Shown here piece after piece: positions 1-9,349 of a stretch of DNA of 64,000 bases. Every line of letters starts with the position of its first letter. Within the stretch, counting starts at the first letter, position 1. Origin of the DNA: Chloroflexota bacterium (lineage in GTDB: Bacteria; Chloroflexota; Anaerolineae; Anaerolineales; Villigracilaceae); assembly GCA_016191845.1 (NCBI GenBank), contig JACPVF010000002.1, forward strand, positions 16,973-80,972, given 5' to 3'. A program made the translations under genes and the position numbers. Below the pieces are notes generated by a model. That model worked only from the letters and a program-made list of their open reading frames with translations. It was not told the DNA's origin and ran no database searches.

Positions 1-1
1 C

Positions 2-340
2 ATGACCAACCTGCTCAATCGCACCCTGCGCGTCTCGGATGTCCCCACGCATTACCATGAGGAGTTCCTTGTGCTGTTGCCCGCCACCGATGAAATCGGC
101 GGACGATCCGTGGCGGAACGCATCCTGGGCCATTACCGCACCACGCAGAGCCTGGCCACGGGTCGGCTCTCGCCCAAGCGAAACGCCTACCTGGGGATCA
201 CCACCCAGAACGGAAGTAATATCCTCTCGTCCCAGCAGCTCATGGCCGAGGCCGCTGTCGCCATGAACGAAGCGCGCCTGCAAAAATCCTATACCTATAT
301 TTCCTTCTCCGATATTTCCGCAACTTTGCCCAAACCTTAG
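2..340 (+). CDS. C-terminal part of a degenerate GGDEF-domain protein (5' end outside the window)
   Basis: The reading frame is open to the left edge, so the gene begins upstream. The visible 112 residues fit the second half of a diguanylate cyclase fold: a Glu-Glu-Phe followed by a hydrophobic LVLLP strand, an AERI helix about 20 residues later, and a final helix pair rich in alanine (QLMAEAAVAMNEA). The usual GGDEF or GGEEF signature is replaced by HYHEEF, so the glycine loop that positions GTP is lost and cyclase activity is unlikely. It may be a c-di-GMP-binding or structural remnant of such a domain. It lies 8 bases before the homogentisate dioxygenase gene on the same strand. The HD-GYP gene two positions downstream is the opposite half of c-di-GMP metabolism. 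The full architecture cannot be judged from this fragment. Confidence 0.6.
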   Translation: MTNLLNRTLRVSDVPTHYHEEFLVLLPATDEIGGRSVAERILGHYRTTQSLATGRLSPKRNAYLGITTQNGSNILSSQQLMAEAAVAMNEARLQKSYTYISFSDISATLPKP

Positions 341-348
341 AGGTAGCC

Positions 349-1512
349 ATGCCCTTTTATCATAAGCTTGGAGAGGTCCCTCACAAGCGACATGTCCAAT
401 TCCGCAAGAGCGATGGCGGACTGTACCGCGAAGAACTGATGGGACTGGAGGGCTTTTCCAGCCTCCAGTCCATCTTGTATCACCACTTTCTGCCGCCGCG
501 CGTGGCACAGATCGAGGACCTGGGTCCTGCCAAACCCGAACTGGTGGACTTCGGCCCGATCCGCCACCGCGCCTTCAGGACTTCTTCCATCCCGCTCGGG
601 GCAGATCCCGTTTCGGCGCGGATTCCCCTGCTGGCCAACAATGACGTGATCCTCGGTGCGGCGCGCGCCTCGCAAGGCATGGATTATTTCTATCGCAATG
701 CACAGGCCTATGAGACCTGGTACGTCCACGAAGGCACGGGCACGCTCAAGAGCCAATTCGGCAACCTGGACTTTCGCCCTGGGGACTATATCGTCATCCC
801 GTTCGGCACCACCTGGCAGATACAGGTGAACGGCAAGGCGCGTTTCTTCACCATCGAAAATCCCTCGCAGATCGAGCCGCCCAGGCGCTACCGCAACGCC
901 TATGGTCAACTGCTCGAACATGCGCCCTACTGCGAGCGCGACATCCGCGTGCCGTCGGCACTGGAAACACACACGGAGCGGGGCCAGTTCGAGGTCCGCG
1001 TGAAGGTGCGAGATCGCATCACCCGCCACGTGCTGGACCATCATCCCTTCGACGTGGTCGGCTGGGATGGTTATCTCTACCCGTGGATCTTCAACATCGA
1101 AGATTTCGAGCCCATCACGGGCCGTGTCCATCAGCCGCCGCCCGTCCATCAAACCTTCGAGGGACACAATTTTGTGGTGTGTTCCTTTGTGCCCCGTCTG
1201 TTCGACTATCACCCCGAGGCTATCCCTGCGCCGTACAACCACTCCAATGTCAATTCGGACGAGGTCATCTATTATGCCGAGGGCAACTTCATGAGCCGCA
1301 AGGGCATCGACCGCTGCGACATCAGCCTGCATCCCTACGGCCTGCCGCACGGACCTCAGCCTGGCATGACCGAGGCCAGCATCGGTAAAAAGGAAACTGC
1401 CGAATTGGCAGTCATGGTGGATACGTTCTATCCGCTGCATTTGACCAAGCAGGCGCTCGATCTCGAGAAGCCCGAGTACATGGACACCTGGCTTGAAGGG
1501 AACGGAGAATAG
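349..1512 (+). CDS. hmgA: Homogentisate 1,2-dioxygenase family protein
   Basis: Predicted non-haem Fe(II) cupin dioxygenase of 387 residues that opens the homogentisate ring to maleylacetoacetate in phenylalanine and tyrosine breakdown, in the cytoplasm. The C-terminal cupin carries the expected ligand pattern: a His and a Glu in YNHSNVNSDEVIYYAEG near residues 295-312, and a further His in HPYGLPHGP near 328-336. The N-terminal part (MPFYHKLGEVPHKRHVQF) is also typical of the family, and the length is slightly below the usual 380-440 range. The ATG follows a GAGG ribosome site in cttagaggtagcc. No fumarylacetoacetase or maleylacetoacetate isomerase lies beside it, so the rest of the pathway must be elsewhere, or the enzyme may act on a related aromatic substrate. 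Confidence 0.88.
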   Translation: MPFYHKLGEVPHKRHVQFRKSDGGLYREELMGLEGFSSLQSILYHHFLPPRVAQIEDLGPAKPELVDFGPIRHRAFRTSSIPLGADPVSARIPLLANNDVILGAARASQGMDYFYRNAQAYETWYVHEGTGTLKSQFGNLDFRPGDYIVIPFGTTWQIQVNGKARFFTIENPSQIEPPRRYRNAYGQLLEHAPYCERDIRVPSALETHTERGQFEVRVKVRDRITRHVLDHHPFDVVGWDGYLYPWIFNIEDFEPITGRVHQPPPVHQTFEGHNFVVCSFVPRLFDYHPEAIPAPYNHSNVNSDEVIYYAEGNFMSRKGIDRCDISLHPYGLPHGPQPGMTEASIGKKETAELAVMVDTFYPLHLTKQALDLEKPEYMDTWLEGNGE

Positions 1513-1566
1513 AAACGGAAACCCCGTCCAAGAGACAGACCTTGCATGATCTTCGAGGAGTCAATA

Positions 1567-2118
1567 ATGCCTGACCTGCTCCCCTTCCTCATTCATTTGG
1601 TTGGATTGCGCGATCCACACGCGGAGGGCCATTCCAATCACGTCGGTTCCCTGGCGGTGGCCATCGGCCGAAAAGTGGATTTGACCGCAGCGCAGTTGAA
1701 AACGCTCGAATTTGCCGCCACGATCCATGATATTGGAAAGATTGCGATCAACGATTTCATCATCCACAAGCCAGGCCGTTTCACAGAGGCCGAATATATG
1801 ATGGTTCAACAGCATACGATATTGGGTGCGCGCATCATGGAGAAGCTGGATCTTGACCCACTGATCACGAACACCATCCTGTACCATCACGAAAATTTCA
1901 ATGGCACGGGCTACCCGCATCGCCTGTGTGGAGATCAAATTCCCCTGGAAGCGCGAATTATCCGCATTGCCGACACATACGACGCCTTGACCACCAACCG
2001 TGGTTACCGCCCCGCCTATACTCACAAGCAGGCGTTCGGTATCATGGAAAAAGAGCAGGCGTTCTTCGATCCGCAACTGCTGGAACTTTTCTTCCACATC
2101 AAACCGTCTCATTCCTAG
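1567..2118 (+). CDS. Stand-alone HD-GYP domain protein, probable c-di-GMP phosphodiesterase
   Basis: 183-residue protein consisting only of an HD-GYP domain, which in active members hydrolyses cyclic di-GMP at a metal centre. The metal-binding HD pair is present in HDIGKIAINDFI (about residue 57), and the second signature reads HHENFNGTGYP, close to the canonical HHExxxGxGYP. The following IRIADTYDALTTNRGYR segment is also typical. I place the start at the ATG at 1567, because GAGGAG lies seven bases before it; an upstream in-frame ATG at 1546 has no ribosome site. There is no sensory domain, so activity would depend on a partner or on expression. It is one of three HD-GYP proteins in the window. 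Confidence 0.85.
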   Translation: MPDLLPFLIHLVGLRDPHAEGHSNHVGSLAVAIGRKVDLTAAQLKTLEFAATIHDIGKIAINDFIIHKPGRFTEAEYMMVQQHTILGARIMEKLDLDPLITNTILYHHENFNGTGYPHRLCGDQIPLEARIIRIADTYDALTTNRGYRPAYTHKQAFGIMEKEQAFFDPQLLELFFHIKPSHS

Positions 2119-2124
2119 TGAAGC

Positions 2125-2769
2125 ATGGAAGTCTCCCCTGAAACATTGCCGCATTCATCCGTCTACAAACTGCTGACGGGCGCCATCCTGCCGAGACCCA
2201 TCGGCTGGATTTCATCACTGGATGAGGATGGCCGCCCGAACCTGGCGCCATTCTCGTTCTTCAACGTGGTTTGCTCCAGGCCTGCCACCGTGGTCTTCTG
2301 TCCGCTGGTGCGCGGCACCGACGGCGGCCTCAAAGACACGCTGCGCAATGTGCGCGCCACGGGCGAGTTCGTGGTCAACATCGTGACCGAGGAATTGGTC
2401 GAGGCCATGAATCTGTCCTCGGTGGAGGCGCTGCCCGAGTTGAACGAGTTCGAGTTCTCGGGTGCGGCCACTTCGCCATCTACTGCTGTGCGCCCGCCGC
2501 GGGTGGCGGAGAGTCCGATCCACTTCGAGTGCAGGGTCAGGCAGATCGTCGAGATCAGTGACCAGCCTGGAGGCGGCAGCCTGGTCATCGGCACGGTGGT
2601 CCACATCCACGTGGATGAGCGGGTGCTGATCGGCACAGATAAGATCGACCTGAAGGCGCTCAAACCCATTGGCCGCCTCGCAGGCGGCGGATACGTGCGC
2701 GTGACCGACATCTTCGAGATCGAACGACCCAAATCACAGATCCCCGCACGGGAGGGACCCCCCAAATGA
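2125..2769 (+). CDS. Flavin reductase-like FMN-binding split-barrel protein
   Basis: 214-residue protein of the flavin reductase-like (flavoredoxin) family, which binds FMN in a split beta-barrel and reduces flavin or passes electrons to a partner oxygenase. The N-terminal ILPRPIGWISSLDEDGRPNLAPFSFFN segment is the family's hallmark, and HFECRVRQIVEI followed by GTVVHIHVDERVL matches the C-terminal half. The gene starts six bases after the HD-GYP stop, and its stop overlaps the start of the SH3 lipoprotein gene (ATGA), so the genes are probably co-transcribed. The substrate and physiological partner cannot be read from the sequence. Confidence 0.85.
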   Translation: MEVSPETLPHSSVYKLLTGAILPRPIGWISSLDEDGRPNLAPFSFFNVVCSRPATVVFCPLVRGTDGGLKDTLRNVRATGEFVVNIVTEELVEAMNLSSVEALPELNEFEFSGAATSPSTAVRPPRVAESPIHFECRVRQIVEISDQPGGGSLVIGTVVHIHVDERVLIGTDKIDLKALKPIGRLAGGGYVRVTDIFEIERPKSQIPAREGPPK

Positions 2770-3545
2770 AACGACTCTTGATCCTCAGCCTGGCCCTGTT
2801 GCTTGGGCTCTCGGCCTGCAACATGCCGACCGAGCCGAGTACGTCCATCGCGCCTGAGTTACAGACCGCCGCCGCACAGACCGTGCAGGCTGTGTTGACC
2901 CCGCTTAATTCACCGACGGCTGTGCCGAGCGCCACGCAAGGCGGCCAACAGCCTGTCGCCTCGCCGACAGGCGCCACATTGACGTCTGCTGCAACGATCA
3001 CATCCACGCCGACCATCACGCCCACCTACTCCGTCCCGATGATCACCTTCAACGAGAGCACCAACTGTCGCATGGGACCCGGGCAAAATTACGAGGTCAT
3101 CTTCACCTTCCTGCCAGGCGGCAAGGCCGAGATCGTCGGCTCGTATCCGCAGGATGGGTATTGGATCGTCCAACTGCCCGACGGCGGCGGAACCTGCTGG
3201 GCCTGGGGCGGATACGCCACCACCACGGGCAGTACCTGGGTATTGACCCCATCCACCCCTCCCGCCACCCGCACGCCCGCCCCGCCCGAAGCGCCAGGCA
3301 TCTCATCCTGGGTCTATGACTGCGGAGCTGGGACCGTAAACATCCAGTGGAGCGACCGCTCGGATGGCGAGGAAGGCTTCCGTGTGGTGCGCGATAACAA
3401 GGTGGTGGCGCAACTGCCGCCCAATACCACCTCGTACACCGATAACATTGCGGGCGTCGGCACAGCCACGGTGACTTATTACGTTGAAGTTTTCCTTGGC
3501 AACATGTCAGCGCGGTCGAAGTCGTTCAGCTTTTCGTGTCAGTAA
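2766..3545 (+). CDS. Lipoprotein with bacterial SH3 domain and fibronectin-like tail
   Basis: 259-residue predicted lipoprotein. The signal peptide ends in the lipobox LSAC (Cys about residue 18), so the mature protein should be anchored at the cell surface. A Thr/Pro-rich linker (about residues 20-90) leads to a bacterial SH3-like module (about 98-155, with NCRMGPGQNYEVI and GYWIVQLPDGGGTCW), a second Pro-rich linker, and a C-terminal beta-sandwich resembling fibronectin type III (SSWVYDC to the end). SH3 modules of this kind usually bind cell-wall peptides. Its start overlaps the preceding stop by four bases. The gene at 3675 encodes a clear paralogue with the same domain order. Confidence 0.8.
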   Translation: MKRLLILSLALLLGLSACNMPTEPSTSIAPELQTAAAQTVQAVLTPLNSPTAVPSATQGGQQPVASPTGATLTSAATITSTPTITPTYSVPMITFNESTNCRMGPGQNYEVIFTFLPGGKAEIVGSYPQDGYWIVQLPDGGGTCWAWGGYATTTGSTWVLTPSTPPATRTPAPPEAPGISSWVYDCGAGTVNIQWSDRSDGEEGFRVVRDNKVVAQLPPNTTSYTDNIAGVGTATVTYYVEVFLGNMSARSKSFSFSCQ

Positions 3546-3558
3546 GCGTCCCAACAAA

Positions 3559-3596
3559 GCGCCCCCGAGACATCTCGGGGGCGCTTTTCTTCTTTA
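3559..3596 (+). terminator. Rho-independent terminator
   Basis: A perfect 12-bp stem (GCGCCCCCGAGA at 3559-3570 with its complement at 3573-3584) and a two-base loop are followed by a T-rich run. It ends the transcript of the first SH3 lipoprotein. Confidence 0.9.
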
Positions 3597-3674
3597 AAAC
3601 AATAGTTCCATCATGGGATAGGAACCAGGCAGGCGACATGACATAATGGGAAAAACCCAAAGAGGAGCTGCATT

Positions 3675-4517
3675 ATGAAAGGTCTAAAACCACTATATCT
3701 TGTCCTCATCGTGTTGATGGCAACAGCCCTGGCTTGCAACCTGCCATCGAACGCCCCCACCACTTCCGCGCCGCCAGCCTCTCCAACAGCTGACACGAAT
3801 CAACCCTCCGACACGATCGACATCGATGTCGCGTTGACGATGGCAGTACAAACGCTGGCGGCCGCCACCCAGACCGCCGCCATCCCGACGGAGACCGTCA
3901 CCCCTGGGCCGCCCCCGCCGACGCCCGCAGTGGCGCCCACGATCTCGGTCAACACAGATACCAATTGCCGCACCGGGCCCAGCGTCAACTATGAACTGGT
4001 CATGGTCTTCAAAGTTGGCATGACCGCCAATGTCGTCGGACGATACACACCGGATAATTATTGGATCATTCAATACCCTGGCGGCAATGGCGCGACCTGC
4101 TGGCTATGGGGTGCGTACGCGACTGTCCTGGGAAATGTGGTCGGACTTCCCGAAGGTGTCCCGCCCGCGCTCCCGCCCACAGCGACTCCCGCTCCCCAGG
4201 CTCCCAACCCGCCCAAGGCGATCCACACGGCCTGCACTGCGGTCAACAAATCGCACAAGGTCGGCGACATCTGGATCATCAGCTGGGAATGGACCGTCAA
4301 ACTGAGCTGGAAGGACGAGTCTGACAACGAAAATGGTTTCTCGGTCTATAAAGATGGGAGCTTGTTGGCTACCGTCGGTCCGAACCAAACTTCATACACA
4401 GACGTGTTCAATACCTTCCTGATCATCGATCCCGTGACCTATGTCTACGGCGTACAATCCTTTAATGATTATGGTGCGTCCGTCATCAAGGATATCGAGC
4501 TAAGCACCTGCGATTGA
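3675..4517 (+). CDS. Lipoprotein with bacterial SH3 domain, paralogue of 2766-3545
   Basis: 280-residue predicted lipoprotein. The signal peptide ends in ALAC (Cys about residue 21). A Thr/Ala/Pro-rich linker, an SH3-like module (NTDTNCRTGPSVNYELVMVF through GATCWLWGAY, about residues 95-155), a Pro-rich spacer and a C-terminal beta-sandwich follow in the same order as in the upstream lipoprotein. The SH3 modules share NCR-GP--NYE, YWI-Q-P and TCW-WG-YA, so the two genes arose by duplication. It has its own ribosome site (AGAGGAG at 3661) behind the upstream terminator, so it is transcribed separately. The C-terminal sandwich contains an extra loop (about residues 185-210) that the first copy lacks. 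Confidence 0.8.
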   Translation: MKGLKPLYLVLIVLMATALACNLPSNAPTTSAPPASPTADTNQPSDTIDIDVALTMAVQTLAAATQTAAIPTETVTPGPPPPTPAVAPTISVNTDTNCRTGPSVNYELVMVFKVGMTANVVGRYTPDNYWIIQYPGGNGATCWLWGAYATVLGNVVGLPEGVPPALPPTATPAPQAPNPPKAIHTACTAVNKSHKVGDIWIISWEWTVKLSWKDESDNENGFSVYKDGSLLATVGPNQTSYTDVFNTFLIIDPVTYVYGVQSFNDYGASVIKDIELSTCD

Positions 4518-4554
4518 CGCAAATATAAAATTTAACGGCAGGAAGCTGAGCTGC

Positions 4555-4596
4555 ATAAAATGCAACAGGCTGGAGAATTCTCCAGCCTGTTGCATT

Positions 4597-4600
<4 letters not shown>
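4555..4600. terminator. Bidirectional terminator, 46-base perfect palindrome
   Basis: The 46 bases are an exact inverted repeat centred on GAATTC, with A/T runs at both ends so that either strand gives a stem followed by U residues. It separates convergent genes. The TAA stop of typA lies inside its distal arm. Confidence 0.93.
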
Positions 4601-6456
<1,856 letters not shown>

Positions 6457-6559
6457 GGGGTCTCGTTATTCGTCAAGCGGATTTGGATGTAGACAATAGA
6501 TCGTGGACGATGAACGGTGACGAACGTCCGCTGTTCATCGTCCAGGGTCTAACACACAC

Positions 6560-6585
6560 AAAAACCCCGACCTGGGTGGCCGAGG
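6560..6585 (-). terminator. Rho-independent terminator for the SPFH-NfeD gene
   Basis: Read on the minus strand, an 8-bp stem including two G-U pairs (CCTCGGCC with GGTCGGGG) is followed by TTTTT. It lies downstream of the gene at 6651-7052 and upstream of typA. Confidence 0.7.
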
Positions 6586-6650
6586 CTTTCTCGGTACTTC
6601 ATAAATCGTGCGGGCTGGATTGTATCAGATGGGCTGGGATTAAGGAAGGG

Positions 6651-7052
6651 CTATGCCCGCTCCTCTTCCACTTCGAGGATCGTGCGCACCACGCGCACAC
6701 GCTGGCCCGTCGAAATGGGCCGCTGACTGACGGCGTCCCACACCTCGCCCGTCGACAGGCGCACCTTGCCCTCGGTGTAGACTGTCGACTCGGTCTGGCC
6801 GACAACGCCCACCAGCCTGCGGCTGGGCGTCTGCTCGTGCAGGGGGCTTTCACCCAGATCCTTCATCATACCGCGGTCGATGATGGGAATGATGAGCACC
6901 ACCCCAGGACCCTTCTCGCCGATGTAGCGTCCCAGACGATAGACATCCAGGCGTCGATGCTCGGGCACGATCTTGATGGAATTCGCCAGCATGATCATGC
7001 CGATGACCAGAATAAAAAATAGGAAGAAAAACAAAGTCCCGACCATGCCCAT
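6651..7052 (-). CDS. Short SPFH/NfeD fusion membrane protein
   Basis: 133-residue protein with one N-terminal membrane helix (about residues 5-24, phenylalanine-rich), then a truncated start of an SPFH/stomatin domain (SIKIVPEHRRLDVYRLGRYIGEKGPG, about 25-52), then an NfeD-type OB-fold ending the chain (LVGVVGQTESTVYTEGKVRLSTGEVWDAVS). Stomatins and NfeD proteins usually work as partners in membrane microdomains and are encoded side by side. Here the stomatin part is cut to its first strand-helix and joined directly to the NfeD partner domain. The ribosome site is GAGGAG eight bases upstream of the ATG. No full SPFH gene is next to it, so its partner, if any, is elsewhere. Confidence 0.72.
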   Translation of the reverse strand: MGMVGTLFFFLFFILVIGMIMLANSIKIVPEHRRLDVYRLGRYIGEKGPGVVLIIPIIDRGMMKDLGESPLHEQTPSRRLVGVVGQTESTVYTEGKVRLSTGEVWDAVSQRPISTGQRVRVVRTILEVEEERA

Positions 7053-7067
7053 CGCATTTCTCCTCGG

Positions 7068-7107
7068 TCAAAAAACGAATGGCGCAGACCACATGGTCTG
7101 CGCCATT
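7068..7107 (-). terminator. Rho-independent terminator for the DUF3597-like gene
   Basis: A perfect 14-bp stem (7078-7091 with 7094-7107) has a two-base loop and is followed on the minus strand by CGTTTTTTG. It lies between the DUF3597-like gene and the SPFH-NfeD gene. Confidence 0.88.
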
Positions 7108-7118
7108 CAAAGTTTGTG

Positions 7119-7634
7119 CTAGTCGAGCAGTTCCTGCGGGATGTTGCCGCCGTTCTCGGCGATCTTCTTGAGGACGGTCTTGTGCAGCCAGACGTTCATC
7201 TTGGCTGAGTCATGCATCAGGTCCTCGGGGCAGCCCAATTCCTTGGCCAGTTCCGTGCGGGCCTCACGGCTACTATCGATCTCGAGCAGCTTGAGCAGGT
7301 CCACGATGGAGACCTTCCAGTCGAGGTTGGTGCCTTCGGCCAGGCCAGCCAACTTCTTGACCACGTCCACCTCGGAGATGGCCTGGACGGCAGGCTTGAC
7401 GGGAGCAGGCGGCGCGGGCGGGGTGACGGGCGCAGAGGGCGCGACCGTTCTGGCCTCTGCAGCCGACTGGACGACGGGCTTGGGCATGGCGGGAGCCGCA
7501 GGTGCAACGTTGTCCTTCTCACCCTTGTCCGAAGCGACGGGCTTGGGGGCGGCAGGCGCCGCGGGCGCAGGCGTGGCGGCGGGCTCTTCCTTCTTGAGCC
7601 CAAGTTTTTGGAGGATCGTGCTGAAGAAACTCAT
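7119..7634 (-). CDS. DUF3597-like protein with Ala/Pro-rich linker
   Basis: 171-residue protein. The first 13 residues (MSFFSTILQKLGL) form an amphipathic helix, followed by a low-complexity linker of Ala, Pro and Lys (about 15-85). A compact helical C-terminal domain (SEVDVVKKLAGLAEG..LDWKVSIVDLLKLLEID to the end) matches what I recall of the DUF3597 family. The molecular function is unknown; some relatives are described as LysM-associated or envelope-linked, and I do not assign a role. I chose the ATG at 7634 because the Shine-Dalgarno GAAAGGA lies eight bases before it; an upstream ATG in the same frame lacks one. Confidence 0.65.
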   Translation of the reverse strand: MSFFSTILQKLGLKKEEPAATPAPAAPAAPKPVASDKGEKDNVAPAAPAMPKPVVQSAAEARTVAPSAPVTPPAPPAPVKPAVQAISEVDVVKKLAGLAEGTNLDWKVSIVDLLKLLEIDSSREARTELAKELGCPEDLMHDSAKMNVWLHKTVLKKIAENGGNIPQELLD

Positions 7635-7693
7635 GATATGTCCTTTCGACGAATGAGATGGAGGCAGGCACAAGTCCCACCGACGATGAGGTC

Positions 7694-7721
7694 ATTATAA
7701 CGGAAGGAACGCAGAGCACAA
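7694..7721 (-). promoter_or_regulatory. Predicted sigma-70-type promoter of the DUF3597-like gene
   Basis: On the minus strand, TTGTGC (7716-7721) and a perfect TATAAT (7694-7699) are separated by 16 bases, about 60 bases upstream of the chosen start codon. Confidence 0.55.
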
Positions 7722-7777
7722 GGTAAAAAGAGCAACAACCCCACCTTGCCATCCGCGGACCTGCCGCATAATTTTTT

Positions 7778-7810
7778 GGAGGGATGTAAGTTGTCTGCTT
7801 ACATCCCTCC
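7778..7810. other. 13-bp perfect stem-loop of unknown role
   Basis: GGAGGGATGTAAG (7778-7790) pairs perfectly with 7798-7810 around a seven-base loop. A run of T precedes it on the plus strand, but no T-run follows it on either strand, so it is not a standard intrinsic terminator. It sits just beyond the stop of the small membrane protein and could act as an RNA-stabilising end. Confidence 0.5.
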
Positions 7811-7816
7811 AGGGGT

Positions 7817-7987
7817 TTACAAGCCTTCCATCAAGTTGCCTGCCGCCAGGATCAGGAAGCCGATCACAACCAGCCAGAACGCAAAGCCAGACAACACTGG
7901 GATGGACACCAGGCTGGCGATCACGCCAATCGCCGCAACGATGACGGCAATCCAGAAGGTGAGTTGTTTGGGAGCGCTGAGATTCAT
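7817..7987 (-). CDS. Small two-helix membrane protein
   Basis: 56-residue protein, almost entirely two transmembrane helices (about residues 9-30 and 33-52) with a short N-terminal MNLSAPKQ. The ATG at 7987 has a good ribosome site (TTGGAGG six bases upstream), whereas the longer reading through 8071 has none, so I use the short form. No recognisable family or catalytic residues. It is monocistronic, with a stem-loop just beyond the stop. Confidence 0.6.
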   Translation of the reverse strand: MNLSAPKQLTFWIAVIVAAIGVIASLVSIPVLSGFAFWLVVIGFLILAAGNLMEGL

Positions 7988-8260
7988 TTGGACCTCCAAG
8001 TTATGAAAAGGAATATTCCGTCCGACAGCCGTCAGGCTATTCGTCGTCTTTCCTGCAACATAAACTTGCATTATCCAGTTCCCCAGGCGCCTCCTTTGTC
8101 GCGGACTCCTGTGCCCGCCAGCCTTTTTATCCTACCATCTTTTCAAGGCAATTGCAAACGGGTCGGTCTGCCGTCATGCAACGGCCGCTCGCGAGTTTTG
8201 TCATGTCAATCTGGTGACTCTTCCGGGCGGGCTTTCATGGTTTAATCAAGGAACCGGCGT
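7988..8260. other. Non-coding stretch with no recognisable feature
   Basis: The gap between the small membrane protein and the XRE regulator is about 450 bases. This first part contains the ribosome site of the minus-strand gene at 7990-7996. I found no ORF with a credible start or codon use. The remainder of the gap is described as an RNA candidate and a promoter. Confidence 0.5.
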
Positions 8261-8377
8261 AAAAGCAAAGAGACCCCGAAGATCGGGGTCTCAAGTTGTA
8301 GGGTCCCTAACACCTACAAGGAACTGGTCGAACAGCAACGGTTCTATTTTATAAAACCAGCCTTGGAGTGTCCAGCA
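8261..8377 (-). ncRNA. Candidate small RNA with terminator-like hairpin
   Basis: On the minus strand a TATAAT (8384-8389) is followed about 65 bases later by a hairpin (TTGTAGG at 8296-8302 with 8313-8319) and then a perfect 10-bp stem (8270-8279 with 8283-8292) ending in TTTGCTTTT. No gene lies upstream on that strand that would need a terminator here, so a transcript of about 115 nt is possible. The -35 region is poor. The hairpins could instead belong to the leader of something unrecognised. Confidence 0.3.
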
Positions 8378-8391
8378 AAAAAAATTATAAT
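8363..8391 (+). promoter_or_regulatory. Predicted promoter of the XRE regulator
   Basis: A weak TTGGAG (8363-8368) and a perfect TATAAT (8386-8391) at 17-base spacing lie 46 bases before the start codon at 8438. The AT-rich leader carries no clear ribosome site. Confidence 0.5.
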
Positions 8392-8437
8392 AGACTCAAA
8401 AATATTTTACAGCCCTTTATAAGTAGAAAAAAACACT

Positions 8438-9325
8438 ATGGACAGAAAAGACTTCGGAAAATTGGTCTCCGCCCTTCGTCAGGACATGGAATGGACACAG
8501 TTCAACCTGGCGGAATACGCCGATATCGACCTGGCCGTAATCAGCCAGATCGAGCGTGGCGCAAAGAAGCATTTCGAGCCTGAACTGTTGGTCAAGCTGG
8601 CTAATGTGTTCCACCTGACCACCCTCGAGCGTAAGGAATTCTTCTTTGCCTCTACGGGTGTTCAACCGGGCAAGATTGTACGCCAGCCATCTGCCGCGCT
8701 GGCCACCGACACAGTGGATGCAGACAAGAGCCTCACAAAAATGGCCAACCTGGTCGGGCAATTGCGGGTACCTGCCTTCCTGCTGGATGTATACTCCGAC
8801 GTGCTGGCCATCAACCAGATCGCCGTGGCGTTTTTCCAGATTCCCCAAGCCATGTTTGAGACCGCAGGATCTACTGTGGGCGGCTACAACGCCATCCGCC
8901 TGGTGTTTGGGAAGGACCTGGCAGCCCGTTCGAAGATCACAGAGAGTTGGGACGAGTACGCCCTGCGCACCATGTGCTTCTTCCGTGAGGTCAGCCTTCG
9001 CTATCGCGCCCGACCTTATTTCCAAAGCCTGATGAAGGCGTTTCGCAACCCTGTCGAGTATCCGCTCTTCAATCGCTACTGGAAACTGGTCTCGTCGATC
9101 GAGCAGGATCGCGAAGCCAATGTGGATTTGTTCTCATATACGCACGTTGATTTCGGCCATCTGAGCTACGCCACTGCAACCACAGTGTCCCTGACTCCGT
9201 ATGGAGAATTGCTGTTGAATCAATATCTGCCGCTCGACGATCCAACCAGCCGCGTCTTCGAACAACTAACCGCCCAGTGCGGACAAGGCGCGATCCGTCT
9301 GGCCCCTTGGCCTGTCAAAAAGTGA
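8438..9325 (+). CDS. XRE-family regulator with MmyB-like ligand-binding domain
   Basis: 295-residue DNA-binding protein. An XRE/Cro helix-turn-helix occupies about residues 5-70 (WTQFNLAEYADIDLAVISQI is the HTH core, followed by ERG). A larger C-terminal domain of about 200 residues resembles the MmyB-like PAS-related domain (LRVPAFLLDVYSDVLAINQIA near the start; HVDFGHLSYATATTVSLTPYG near the end), which in homologues is thought to bind a small hydrophobic ligand. It is transcribed on its own from an AT-rich promoter region. No obvious target operon lies next to it; the gene 25 bases downstream encodes a CoA-binding protein and could be co-transcribed. Confidence 0.8.
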   Translation: MDRKDFGKLVSALRQDMEWTQFNLAEYADIDLAVISQIERGAKKHFEPELLVKLANVFHLTTLERKEFFFASTGVQPGKIVRQPSAALATDTVDADKSLTKMANLVGQLRVPAFLLDVYSDVLAINQIAVAFFQIPQAMFETAGSTVGGYNAIRLVFGKDLAARSKITESWDEYALRTMCFFREVSLRYRARPYFQSLMKAFRNPVEYPLFNRYWKLVSSIEQDREANVDLFSYTHVDFGHLSYATATTVSLTPYGELLLNQYLPLDDPTSRVFEQLTAQCGQGAIRLAPWPVKK

Positions 9326-9349
9326 AAGATTCATAGGATTGGAGGCAAA

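Noticed and set aside
337-1440. A 367-residue minus-strand frame opposite hmgA
   Set aside because: hmgA has full family motifs on the plus strand; the opposite frame is a composition shadow.
7778-7810. Calling the 13-bp stem-loop an intrinsic terminator
   Set aside because: No T-run follows the stem on either strand.
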